Source: LZORAL124-50-18 sp051208045 (GTDB lineage Bacteria > Pseudomonadota > Gammaproteobacteria > Pseudomonadales > Oleiphilaceae). From it: a DNA stretch of 64,000 nucleotides. Positions 23,745 through 31,478 of the stretch are shown here, piece after piece. The notes beneath the pieces were generated by a model. The model saw only the letters and a list, made by a program, of their open reading frames with translations, did not search any database and had not been told where the DNA came from. The stretch is from contig JBPJFY010000017.1 in NCBI GenBank assembly GCA_051208045.1, positions 1-64,000 of the forward strand, read 5' to 3'. Positions within the stretch are counted from its first letter, which is position 1; each line of letters starts with the position of its first letter. The position numbers and the translations under genes are program-made.

Positions 23745-24649
23745 AGGCTTCCCCCAAAGAACAACTGTGTCACACTGAGAATACCCACGCCCGTTAATCC
23801 GATCACACTCATCATCGGCAACCAACTGAATCGCGGCATTTTCACGCTGTCTGTGTCCTGTATGGCACGTTTAACATGCTTACGCTGAATCAGGCGATGC
23901 CCCTGCCCATACGCAGACATCAGCGACTTGTGTGACAGTATGTTGACCAGACGGGGAATGCCCCCCGTGGCTTTGTATAAAAGAGCAATTGCGCCACGAT
24001 CAAAAAGAGGTGGCCCGTTGTACCCGGCTAAGGACAGGCGATGGCTGACATATTGGCCAACCGACAGCTGATCCAAGGGAGAAATCCGCTGTTGAAACGT
24101 AATCCGCTGCTGTAATTGTCTTAGATTCTGTTGCTGTAACATCTCATCCAGTTCGGGCTGCCCAAACAACACAACCTGCAACAGTTTGGCCGACTCCGTT
24201 TCCAGATTGGTTAGCAGCCGCAAGGCTTCGATCGTCGTTTCCGACATGGCTTGCGCCTCGTCGATGATGAGCACCACCTGCTTCCCATCACCGGCCAATT
24301 CGATCAACCGATCACTCAAACACTTAAGCAGGTGATGACTCCCTTTGTCTTTTTCCGGCGATACGCCCAGCTCCTCTGCCACGGCCAGATACAAGCCCAT
24401 TGGGCTCAGGCCGGGATTCGGGATATACGCTGTGAGGAACGGCGCTTCCAGGGCATTCAACAGCATGCGACACAATAACGTTTTCCCGGTACCGACCTCG
24501 CCCGAGATTTTGATAAAGCCTTCTCGATTACGCAATGCCACCAACAACAGCTCCAGCGCCTGCTGGTGTGTCTGCGAGTTCAGATAAAAATGGGTATTGG
24601 GTGTCAGGGAAAAAGGCTGCTCTTGCAGCCCAAAGAAAGACTCATACAT
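23741..24649 (-). CDS. mshM: MSHA biogenesis ATPase MshM (ExeA-like)
   Basis: A 302-residue AAA ATPase of the ExeA/GspA family. It starts MYESFFGLQEQPFSLTPN, as these proteins do, with Walker A ISGEVGTGKTLL near residue 45 and Walker B VVLIIDEAQAM. A single hydrophobic segment near the C-terminus (SWLPMMSVIGLTGVGILSV) probably anchors it in the inner membrane. ExeA-type proteins help insert the secretin into peptidoglycan and outer membrane, fitting its place next to mshL and mshN. Confidence 0.93.
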   Translation of the reverse strand: MYESFFGLQEQPFSLTPNTHFYLNSQTHQQALELLLVALRNREGFIKISGEVGTGKTLLCRMLLNALEAPFLTAYIPNPGLSPMGLYLAVAEELGVSPEKDKGSHHLLKCLSDRLIELAGDGKQVVLIIDEAQAMSETTIEALRLLTNLETESAKLLQVVLFGQPELDEMLQQQNLRQLQQRITFQQRISPLDQLSVGQYVSHRLSLAGYNGPPLFDRGAIALLYKATGGIPRLVNILSHKSLMSAYGQGHRLIQRKHVKRAIQDTDSVKMPRFSWLPMMSVIGLTGVGILSVTQLFFGGSL

Positions 24650-24665
24650 GATCCTGTCCTCACTC

Positions 24666-26363
24666 CTACCAAAGAGTTGGCGCTGGCGGGGTCGACAGCA
24701 TTTCTTCCAGTGTTTTCATGCGCGTCCGGCTCGACTCGATATCCTTTCGGAACGTGTCCCGTGTTGTAATCAGTGGCTTAAGTAAAATCACCAACTCACT
24801 TTTGGAGCCGGCCTGCTTTTTCTGCTTGAAAGCCTCGCCCAAGAGGGGGATGTCCCCCAAAAAGGGCGTGCTGACATTGTCTTCTTCATTCGTATTCTGA
24901 ATGAGCCCGCCGATAACCACGATCTGACCGTTCTCGGCACTGATCACACTGTCAGTTTCGCGAATCGTGCTCAGTGCCAGTGGCAACGTCAGCGTCTGGT
25001 CACCCAGCGAAACCACTTTTTGCTGATCCTGTACCTCACTGATCGAGGGATGAACATGCAGGATGATTACGCCGTCATCCCCGATTTGAGGAGTCACATC
25101 CAGGGAAATCCCCGAGAAAAAGGGCGTCAGCTCCACATCCGTCGACGTAGAGGTACCACTGCTACTCGAGTTTGTGTTGTCATCCACTTCGATGTCCGTC
25201 ACAAAGAACTCGTCAGTTCCCACTTTTATTACCGCTTTCTGATTATTTACCGTCGAAATCCTCGGGCTGGATAACACCTGCACATTGCCCTGGGTTCCTA
25301 ATAGTTGAATTACACCGGAAAAGTCGTCCAGCGTCAGCGCTGCACTGAAAACACCTTCCACGGGAACGTTGGTGATATTGCGCGTGGTCATGCTGTTTGA
25401 GAACAATGACTCCTGGCTGCCATCGGGATTTTTGTCGTTCCCAATTTTAGAGAGAGCACTCCACTGAATGCCTTGCTCGTATCCCTCCGAAAGGGTGACT
25501 TCCAGAATCTTGGCTTCCAAAATGACTTGCCGCTGCATGATCAAATCTGCTTTCTGCAGCACCTCTTTCACCATGGTGAGTTCATCCGGCATGGCCTTCA
25601 CGACCACAATCCCGGAGTACGGATTCATCACAACCTTTCTACCGTCGTCAGTTCCCACGATGGAGGTCAGCATTTCCTTCAAATCCGCCCAAAAATCCAG
25701 TGCATTACTGGTGGTAATACTTGTGCCATTACTTGCCAGTGAAGTGGTAGGCGTTCCACTGGCTCCCCCGTTGCTTCCCGAATTGTCAACGCGGGAAACT
25801 TGCCCTGAGCTCACGGTGGTGTTGGAATCTCCCCGGCGCGATACATTCAGGTAGTTAATCTGAAACACCTCCGATCGCAAACCTCCCGGTAATACTTTAA
25901 ACAGCGTACCCTCCTGCTGATAAACCAGACCGTAGGTTTCACACACCAACCGAACAACATCCGGCACAGTCACTTGATTCAACTCGATAGAAATGGACGG
26001 GGTTACCCCGGGATGAACCAGCACATTGTATTTTGTCCCACGCATCAGGTCGCGGAAAAAACTCCCGGCCGAGACACCTTCTACCACCAGATCAAAGCGT
26101 TCTTCGGTGGGCATCAACCCAGGCGCTGGCGAAAACTCCGGCAGTAAAGCAGCACTGACCGCATCCGGAATGTCTTCTTCAGCATTCACCAGGCCACTGC
26201 GACTGGCATCACTTAAAACCGCGGAAATGGCTTCCGCGCTGCTTACATTCTTAGCGCGGTTGGAGTTCATATTCCCATTGTCAGGAGCGCTGGCACAACT
26301 CGCCATCAACAGAATGCACGCACCCAGGACAACTGGCTTGGCACCTTCAAAAATTACCGGCAT
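24666..26363 (-). CDS. mshL: MSHA secretin MshL
   Basis: A 565-residue outer-membrane secretin. The signal sequence ends in a lipobox-like LLMASC (Cys near residue 23), so it may be lipidated. An STN/N-domain follows (SFFRDLMRGTKYNVLVHPGVTP), then N-domains with a Ser/Gly-rich insert. The C-terminal secretin domain has VQVLSSPRISTVNNQKAVIKVG and VIGGLIQNTNEEDN...FLGDIPLLGEAFK. The oligomer forms the channel through which the pilus leaves the cell. Confidence 0.95.
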   Translation of the reverse strand: MPVIFEGAKPVVLGACILLMASCASAPDNGNMNSNRAKNVSSAEAISAVLSDASRSGLVNAEEDIPDAVSAALLPEFSPAPGLMPTEERFDLVVEGVSAGSFFRDLMRGTKYNVLVHPGVTPSISIELNQVTVPDVVRLVCETYGLVYQQEGTLFKVLPGGLRSEVFQINYLNVSRRGDSNTTVSSGQVSRVDNSGSNGGASGTPTTSLASNGTSITTSNALDFWADLKEMLTSIVGTDDGRKVVMNPYSGIVVVKAMPDELTMVKEVLQKADLIMQRQVILEAKILEVTLSEGYEQGIQWSALSKIGNDKNPDGSQESLFSNSMTTRNITNVPVEGVFSAALTLDDFSGVIQLLGTQGNVQVLSSPRISTVNNQKAVIKVGTDEFFVTDIEVDDNTNSSSSGTSTSTDVELTPFFSGISLDVTPQIGDDGVIILHVHPSISEVQDQQKVVSLGDQTLTLPLALSTIRETDSVISAENGQIVVIGGLIQNTNEEDNVSTPFLGDIPLLGEAFKQKKQAGSKSELVILLKPLITTRDTFRKDIESSRTRMKTLEEMLSTPPAPTLW

Positions 26364-26425
26364 TCACACATCCACCCAAACTCACCTGCATTGCCCATCC
26401 TGGAATCTGGCCGCAACGTAATCCC

Positions 26426-26785
26426 CTACTCGTTGCGCAACTTTTTAAACTGTTCATTCTGCTTCTTCCGCAATATCAGCGATTCGCCCTGACGGATCAA
26501 CCACACTTCATCAGGCGCTATTTTCTTTACCTCAGCACCGAGTATCTGATCCCCTTCCCGCACAAACTGACCGTTGATTGACGCCTGTCTTCTTGAAGGA
26601 CTCACCAAAATGCTGTTTAAAATCAACTGATCCTCTCCCCGACCTTTCGCGTCTGAGGGCCCGGACAAATAACCGCCAGGCTCAAAGGGATTCTCCAGCA
26701 GCTGCCCGTCAACCAGCACACCCGCCTCCAGCAGAGAGGAAAACATCATTGCCACAATCAGGCTACACCGTTGACTAAACTCCAA
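26426..26785 (-). CDS. mshK: MSHA biogenesis protein MshK
   Basis: A 119-residue protein with an N-terminal hydrophobic segment (CSLIVAMMFSSLLEAGVL) likely to be a signal peptide, and a small domain (LILNSILVSPSRRQASINGQ...GDQILGAEVKKI) like the PilP/GspC homology region that contacts secretins. The start overlaps the end of mshJ by 11 bp. Assignment is by position and size as well as by this short motif. Confidence 0.8.
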   Translation of the reverse strand: MEFSQRCSLIVAMMFSSLLEAGVLVDGQLLENPFEPGGYLSGPSDAKGRGEDQLILNSILVSPSRRQASINGQFVREGDQILGAEVKKIAPDEVWLIRQGESLILRKKQNEQFKKLRNE

Positions 26786-27461
26786 TCCACTCTTCCTCTA
26801 AACTCAACGTTTGAACCACCAGTGATATACGCATACGAGGAAAGTCCACCACAGTCATATCCAGCATTTCCCACTGAAACTGCTCTTCCAGACGCTCCAA
26901 ACGCTTCAGGTAAATCAAACTGTCAAAAAAGCCACCTTCCAGCACCAGTTCGAGGCTATGCTGAAAAACCGGAACGCCGGCAGTATCGTCGTTCTCTGCC
27001 CCTGTATCTCGGCCAGGCTCGCTGGCCTCATTGACTGAAAAAGGCTGAGCGGGATTGTTTTTCACAACCACAAGTTTCAAGCCTTGGAACTCGGACAGCA
27101 CCTGACGCAGCACGTCGGCCATCTGGCTTGGCGCGACCATTTCCTTCAATCGCTGCTGCATATCGGCTCGCTGCTCTTCGAGTTGTGCTTTCAGGTTGGC
27201 CTGTTCCTCGCGCAACACCGCATTCGGATCGACTTTCAAACGACTTTCCAGAATGGAAAGTTCCGCAGATGCGGCCTCCATATCCGAATTCATGCGAGCG
27301 ATTTCCCCAAATTGCCCCTGAATATGTTTGGTCACCGGCGTAAAAACGAACTGCGCCCAGGCAAAGATCACCACAACACACACCGTTACCAATACTATTA
27401 CGCGCTCCCGTAATGAACGTGCGGCCAGTAACTCATCCCACTTTTCCCACTGTTCTTTCAT
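26775..27461 (-). CDS. mshJ: MSHA biogenesis protein MshJ (PilO/GspM-like)
   Basis: A 228-residue inner-membrane protein with one helix (about residues 19-37, RVIVLVTVCVVVIFAWAQFV), a coiled-coil stretch (about 45-100, rich in Glu, Ala and Gln), and a small periplasmic ferredoxin-like domain. This is the PilO/GspM layout. With MshI1 and MshI2 it would form the inner-membrane alignment complex. It overlaps mshI2 by 4 bp. Confidence 0.88.
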   Translation of the reverse strand: MKEQWEKWDELLAARSLRERVIVLVTVCVVVIFAWAQFVFTPVTKHIQGQFGEIARMNSDMEAASAELSILESRLKVDPNAVLREEQANLKAQLEEQRADMQQRLKEMVAPSQMADVLRQVLSEFQGLKLVVVKNNPAQPFSVNEASEPGRDTGAENDDTAGVPVFQHSLELVLEGGFFDSLIYLKRLERLEEQFQWEMLDMTVVDFPRMRISLVVQTLSLEEEWIGV

Positions 27462-28078
27462 TGCCCAGCCTGCCTTCGCTGCCCTTTCACCTCTCCGGTG
27501 CGCAAGGAGAAATTCATACGACCTGTCTCTTCGGAAAGCCCCATCTCAAGCGACTCAAAGCTTTTTCCCGCGAACACCGCTTCCTCCCGCAGAGCAAGCA
27601 AATACGATGGGAGCGCTTTTGCGTCCGGTGCTTCGCCTTCCAGGAGGAAAACATCCGATTGTGACCCGATGTGTAGTCGGGTTAGCCAGAGCTCAGGCGT
27701 TTTTTGTTTCGCCAGTGCCTCCACCAAAGGCGAAAATCCTGCGGTGTTTCCCGGTAACCGGCTGCCCAACTGGTGAGTGAATTCCTGGTATTTTTGCAGT
27801 TGCTTTGACAACCGCGCATTGGCGGTCACCAATGCTTCACTTTTGACCCAGGTTTCTGCTTTGGCCCGAAGCTGTTCAACCGTTTGATTCAAGCGCTCAG
27901 CATCCTGGGACTTCAATCTTACCTGCTTGGTCACGTTAGCCAACTGAAGATACTGGTACCCTGTCACTCCCCCAAGCACCAGCACAATGACGCCCAATAA
28001 AACAGCAATCTGGTTTAACGAAACGAGCGTTTTCCGTGGTTTCAGCTCTTCGGTGTAGAGGTTAACTGACTGCATCAC
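27458..28078 (-). CDS. mshI2: MSHA biogenesis protein MshI2 (PilN-like)
   Basis: A 206-residue bitopic protein in the PilN position. MMQSVNLYTEELKPRK is the short cytoplasmic tail that in PilN binds PilM; a membrane helix follows (about residues 25-46, IAVLLGVIVLVLGGVTGYQYL), then a coiled coil and a periplasmic domain. The NLY motif is typical of PilN relatives. It overlaps mshI1 by 4 bp and mshJ by 4 bp, so the three are translationally coupled. Confidence 0.88.
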   Translation of the reverse strand: MMQSVNLYTEELKPRKTLVSLNQIAVLLGVIVLVLGGVTGYQYLQLANVTKQVRLKSQDAERLNQTVEQLRAKAETWVKSEALVTANARLSKQLQKYQEFTHQLGSRLPGNTAGFSPLVEALAKQKTPELWLTRLHIGSQSDVFLLEGEAPDAKALPSYLLALREEAVFAGKSFESLEMGLSEETGRMNFSLRTGEVKGQRRQAGQ

Positions 28079-28995
28079 GCAACCCCACTCTCACGATACG
28101 CACCACCCACCGCGATCAACGTCTGCACGAGCGACGTCAAATTCTCGGAATCCTGCTCCGGTAGAAACTCATCAAAATTGGCATCCTCCACGCTTACCGC
28201 CAGCAGCGGGTCCAGCAACTGAGCCAGCGGCAACGTAACGTCCGGGCCCAGCAACAAGACCTGCCGCGGAGGAATCTGACGAAGCTGGCTTTCAAAATAA
28301 TCGAGGGAACGTTGCATCTCCAAAGACAACTGCTGCACGACTGCTTCTTGCTGCGCGGGGTCTCTCAATGACTCCTCCCGCACTTCCATTTTTCTGGACA
28401 AATAGAGCGTATTTCCCTTAACCAGCACAAGCATGCCGAATCCCTGGCGTAAATAGAGCAAACCAATGGTCGACTCCTCATCCACAAACCGTTGCGCGAT
28501 ATTTCTCAAGGCCAGGTCGATCACGTCAATAGAGACCAACTCCAAATCACAGGCCTCCATCAGCTGGATATACTCTTTCAATATGGTTTTACGGGCACAT
28601 ACAACATTAATTAGCTTTCGGCCACGCGAAGCATCTTCCGGAAAGTCAAAGACATCCGAAATCGCATCATCCAACGGGTAATCGATCAAATCATTCAACT
28701 TCCAATGCGCAGATGCTCGCAGCTCTCCCGACTCCACTTCAGGCCGGTCAATTTGAAACACCTGATATTGGTTATTGGTCAACACCAGGTGACAGTCGGC
28801 TCCGGAAACACCCGCGTCAGATACCAACTCCGTCAGGACTTTTTCACGCTCGGCAGCGTTACATTTTTGGAAACGATGAAACGATACAGTCGGGGCTCCT
28901 TGACGAGCAGGTTCCGCTTTTGCTAACGCAATACCATCCGTGCGAATTTCGATCCCCACTCGCGTGCTGCTTTTTCGTTTACCCCAGAGCTTAAT
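28075..28995 (-). CDS. mshI: MSHA biogenesis protein MshI1 (PilM-like)
   Basis: A cytoplasmic actin-fold protein like PilM, with VGIEIRTDGIALAKAEP as the first strand pair, DVIDLALRNIAQ and LLYLRQGFGMLVL. It would bind the N-terminal tail of MshI2. The first conventional start is GTG 28959 (294 residues), but it has no ribosome-binding site and begins at the first core strand. The frame continues upstream for 12 codons reading IKLWGKRKSSTR, a typical basic PilM/MshI beginning. It has an ATT at 28995 (CTG at 28998) preceded by GGGAG. I therefore place the start at ATT 28995, with low certainty about the exact codon. Confidence 0.75.
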   Translation of the reverse strand: MKLWGKRKSSTRVGIEIRTDGIALAKAEPARQGAPTVSFHRFQKCNAAEREKVLTELVSDAGVSGADCHLVLTNNQYQVFQIDRPEVESGELRASAHWKLNDLIDYPLDDAISDVFDFPEDASRGRKLINVVCARKTILKEYIQLMEACDLELVSIDVIDLALRNIAQRFVDEESTIGLLYLRQGFGMLVLVKGNTLYLSRKMEVREESLRDPAQQEAVVQQLSLEMQRSLDYFESQLRQIPPRQVLLLGPDVTLPLAQLLDPLLAVSVEDANFDEFLPEQDSENLTSLVQTLIAVGGAYRESGVA

Positions 28996-29039
28996 CAGAG
29001 CCCACTACTCCCACTTTAATATTTTTATACTTCTTTCTT

Positions 29040-29067
29040 AGCATAGTCGACTAAGCCATTGTTGCAA
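29040..29067 (-). promoter_or_regulatory. Probable sigma-70 promoter of the MSHA operon
   Basis: On the minus strand TTGCAA (29067-29062) and TATGCT (29045-29040) are separated by 16 bp, about 45 bp before the mshI start region. It is the only reasonable promoter between the ssb terminator and mshI. Confidence 0.4.
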
Positions 29068-29141
29068 ATGAAAAATAGGAGCCGACCCAATCACTCAGAG
29101 CAACATTGTCGGGCTTTCGAGGACACCTCGTTGTTCCAGGC

Positions 29142-29170
29142 AAAAAAAAACCTCGGGATCGAGGCTTTTT
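29142..29170 (-). terminator. Terminator of ssb
   Basis: CCTCG (29151-29155), loop GGAT and CGAGG (29160-29164), flanked by a run of nine A on the left and CTTTTT on the right. On the minus strand the stem is followed by TTTTTTTTTG, about 75 bp after the ssb stop, and it isolates ssb from the pilus operon. Confidence 0.8.
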
Positions 29171-29239
29171 GTATCATAGCGTTATTTTTAAGTGCTCAGA
29201 GTGAAGACACCGCAGAGCATCATCTAACCGAGCAACGTA

Positions 29240-29812
29240 CTAAAACGGGATGTCATCATCCATATCATCCAACGGCTCTGGCATCGGCGCCGGCTGACCT
29301 GCACCCTGACCGTAACCCCCTTGAGCGTTCCCTCGATTCTGATAATTCGCAGGACGCTGCCCCGACGGAGCTTGCTGCATCGGGGGTTGACCATACCCCT
29401 GGTCATACCCTTGAGGTACCCCCCCGCCAAATCCAGAAGCCGATCCCGGCATAGCGTCACCACCATCCATACCTGAGCGGCTATCCAACATCTGAAGCTC
29501 GTTCGCAATGATTTCGGTTGTGTAACGATCCTGGCCGTTTTGATCCTGCCATTTGCGGGTTTGCAAACGTCCTTCCAGATAAACTTTTGAGCCTTTTCTC
29601 AGATACTCTTTGGCAATCTCCGCCAAACGGTTAAAAAGCACGACGCGATGCCACTCCGTACGCGGAACCATCTGACCAGTCTGTTTATCTTTATAACTTT
29701 CGTCCGTGGCAACACTGAGATTGGTAATCGCAGATCCTCCCGCGCTGTAGCGCGTATCCGGGTCTGCTCCTAAATTGCCAATCAATATAACTTTATTAAT
29801 TCCTCTGGCCAT
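29240..29812 (-). CDS. ssb: Single-stranded DNA-binding protein
   Basis: A 190-residue SSB: OB-fold over about residues 1-112 (INKVILIGNLGADPDTRYS, WHRVVLFNRLAEIAKEYLRKG, VYLEGRLQTRKWQ). A Gly/Gln/Pro-rich disordered linker follows, then the acidic tip DDMDDDIPF that recruits repair and replication partners. The start at 29812 follows GGAGAGAG and gives the standard MARGINKVILIGNLG; the longer upstream frame is rejected. It lies beside uvrA and the MFS gene, a neighbourhood seen in pseudomonads and vibrios. No LexA box was seen upstream. Confidence 0.97.
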   Translation of the reverse strand: MARGINKVILIGNLGADPDTRYSAGGSAITNLSVATDESYKDKQTGQMVPRTEWHRVVLFNRLAEIAKEYLRKGSKVYLEGRLQTRKWQDQNGQDRYTTEIIANELQMLDSRSGMDGGDAMPGSASGFGGGVPQGYDQGYGQPPMQQAPSGQRPANYQNRGNAQGGYGQGAGQPAPMPEPLDDMDDDIPF

Positions 29813-29942
29813 GCACTCTCTCCGCGTATCCGCGACCCTACCGGTCGCGCTAAAAACCATTGCTGACAACATATCGTCTGAGTCAGCATCCTAGCAAATT
29901 TTGATAATGGGCACACCTAATAATCGACACCCCTTAGCGTGC

Positions 29943-31328
29943 TCACGCTTCCCCAAATGAACACTTGCCCGACGAAAATGGCGCATAATGGTGTGCCTCA
30001 TCCACATTGAACTTACTGCGATCCACTTTTAGATAGGCCACTTTTTCTTCCAAAATCACCACCACATCCTCCACACCATAAATAGCAAGTAAATCACTGG
30101 ATATGCTGGCCACATCCCGCTCATTTGCCGTGTTGGCGAGCTGAACAACCAGGCTGGTGGCATAACTGGGAGATTTCATCGTCGCGGCGTACAAAAACCA
30201 GACAAACAACATACCGGAGCACAGGAGATAGACACCTTCTGTACCCACATGCTGGTAAACGGCACCACCCAACGCGCCACCCACAAACGCACCGAAGAAT
30301 TGGGAGCTACTGTAAACACCCATTGCGGTCCCTTTAGATCCTGCTGGCGCAATCTTGCTGATCAGCGAAGGGAGCGATGCCTCCAACAAATTAAACGCCA
30401 TAAAGAAAAAGAAGAGCCCCACCCACAGTTGAATCAGGGAGTGGTCCAGCACAACCAGGGACAAACTGGCCAGCGAGGCCAGCAATATAGCGCCTAAAAA
30501 CACGGGCTTCATCTGACGTTTTTTTTCCGCAATGATGATAAATGGCACCATCGCAAAAAAAGAGGTCCCCATGACAGATAAATACATCCACCAATGCTCA
30601 CTCTTTGGCAGTTGAAAGTGATTGAGCATCGAAAGCGGAACAACCACAAACAATGCCGTAAGCGATAGGTGCAGAGTAAAAATACCCACATCGAGACGAC
30701 GTAACTCCGGGTGAGACAACGCTTCTTTAAGCAACGACCCTACGGGGAGTGTATCCCGACTAGATCCTTGCTTGACCGGCGTAGGAATGACAAAAATAAC
30801 AATGGCTATACCCAACAACCCCATCACTGCAGTCATCCAGAATAATCCGGACAATCCCACCCATGCACTCACGACAGGTCCAAGCACAAGCGCAACAGAA
30901 AATGAAACACCAATCGACATACCGATCACAGCCATCGCTTTTGTTCGGTTTTCTTCCTTGGTCAAATCGCTGAGCAGCGCCATCAACACACTGGCAATGG
31001 CCCCAGCACCTTGCAGCAAACGTCCGAGAATCACGCCATAGATCGACTCAGAGAGCGCAGCAACAACACTCCCGCCTGCAAAGATCAGTAAACCGATCAC
31101 CAGGACTTTCTTTCTCCCCACACGGTCAGATAAAAATCCGAAGGGAATTTGGAGCAGCGCTTGACTCAGGCCGTAACTCCCGATCGCCAATCCAATCAAA
31201 AATCCATCCGCACCTGCCAAAGACTGCCCAAAAATACTGAGCACGGGCAAGATCATAAATAAACCTAACATTCGCATTGCATACAGCAATGCGAGCGATA
31301 AGACCGTACGTCGTTCACCATACTTCAT
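29943..31328 (-). CDS. MFS transporter, YajR-like with C-terminal YAM domain
   Basis: A 461-residue inner-membrane transporter with 12 predicted helices. The loop 2-3 signature is GFLSDRVGRKKVLVIG and motif C is present in helix 5 (ALVLGPVVSAWVG). The last 65 or so residues (from about 395: NERDVASISSDLLAIYGVEDVVVILEEKVAYLKVD) are soluble and look like the ferredoxin-like YAM domain of E. coli YajR. The substrate is unknown. It lies between ssb and uvrA, divergent from uvrA over 150 bp. Confidence 0.88.
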   Translation of the reverse strand: MKYGERRTVLSLALLYAMRMLGLFMILPVLSIFGQSLAGADGFLIGLAIGSYGLSQALLQIPFGFLSDRVGRKKVLVIGLLIFAGGSVVAALSESIYGVILGRLLQGAGAIASVLMALLSDLTKEENRTKAMAVIGMSIGVSFSVALVLGPVVSAWVGLSGLFWMTAVMGLLGIAIVIFVIPTPVKQGSSRDTLPVGSLLKEALSHPELRRLDVGIFTLHLSLTALFVVVPLSMLNHFQLPKSEHWWMYLSVMGTSFFAMVPFIIIAEKKRQMKPVFLGAILLASLASLSLVVLDHSLIQLWVGLFFFFMAFNLLEASLPSLISKIAPAGSKGTAMGVYSSSQFFGAFVGGALGGAVYQHVGTEGVYLLCSGMLFVWFLYAATMKSPSYATSLVVQLANTANERDVASISSDLLAIYGVEDVVVILEEKVAYLKVDRSKFNVDEAHHYAPFSSGKCSFGEA

Positions 31329-31478
31329 GCAATCGAGTCCAAATTATTCCATGCCTACGTACAACAAATTGTGATAGCCTAACCAGTCCAATTTTTTATA
31401 ACACCAGTAATTGAGCGGTGCATATACTACCAGAAGTTCTTTCTGAATGCTGTTGTGCCGGCCTGTTGAGGAAGCTGA

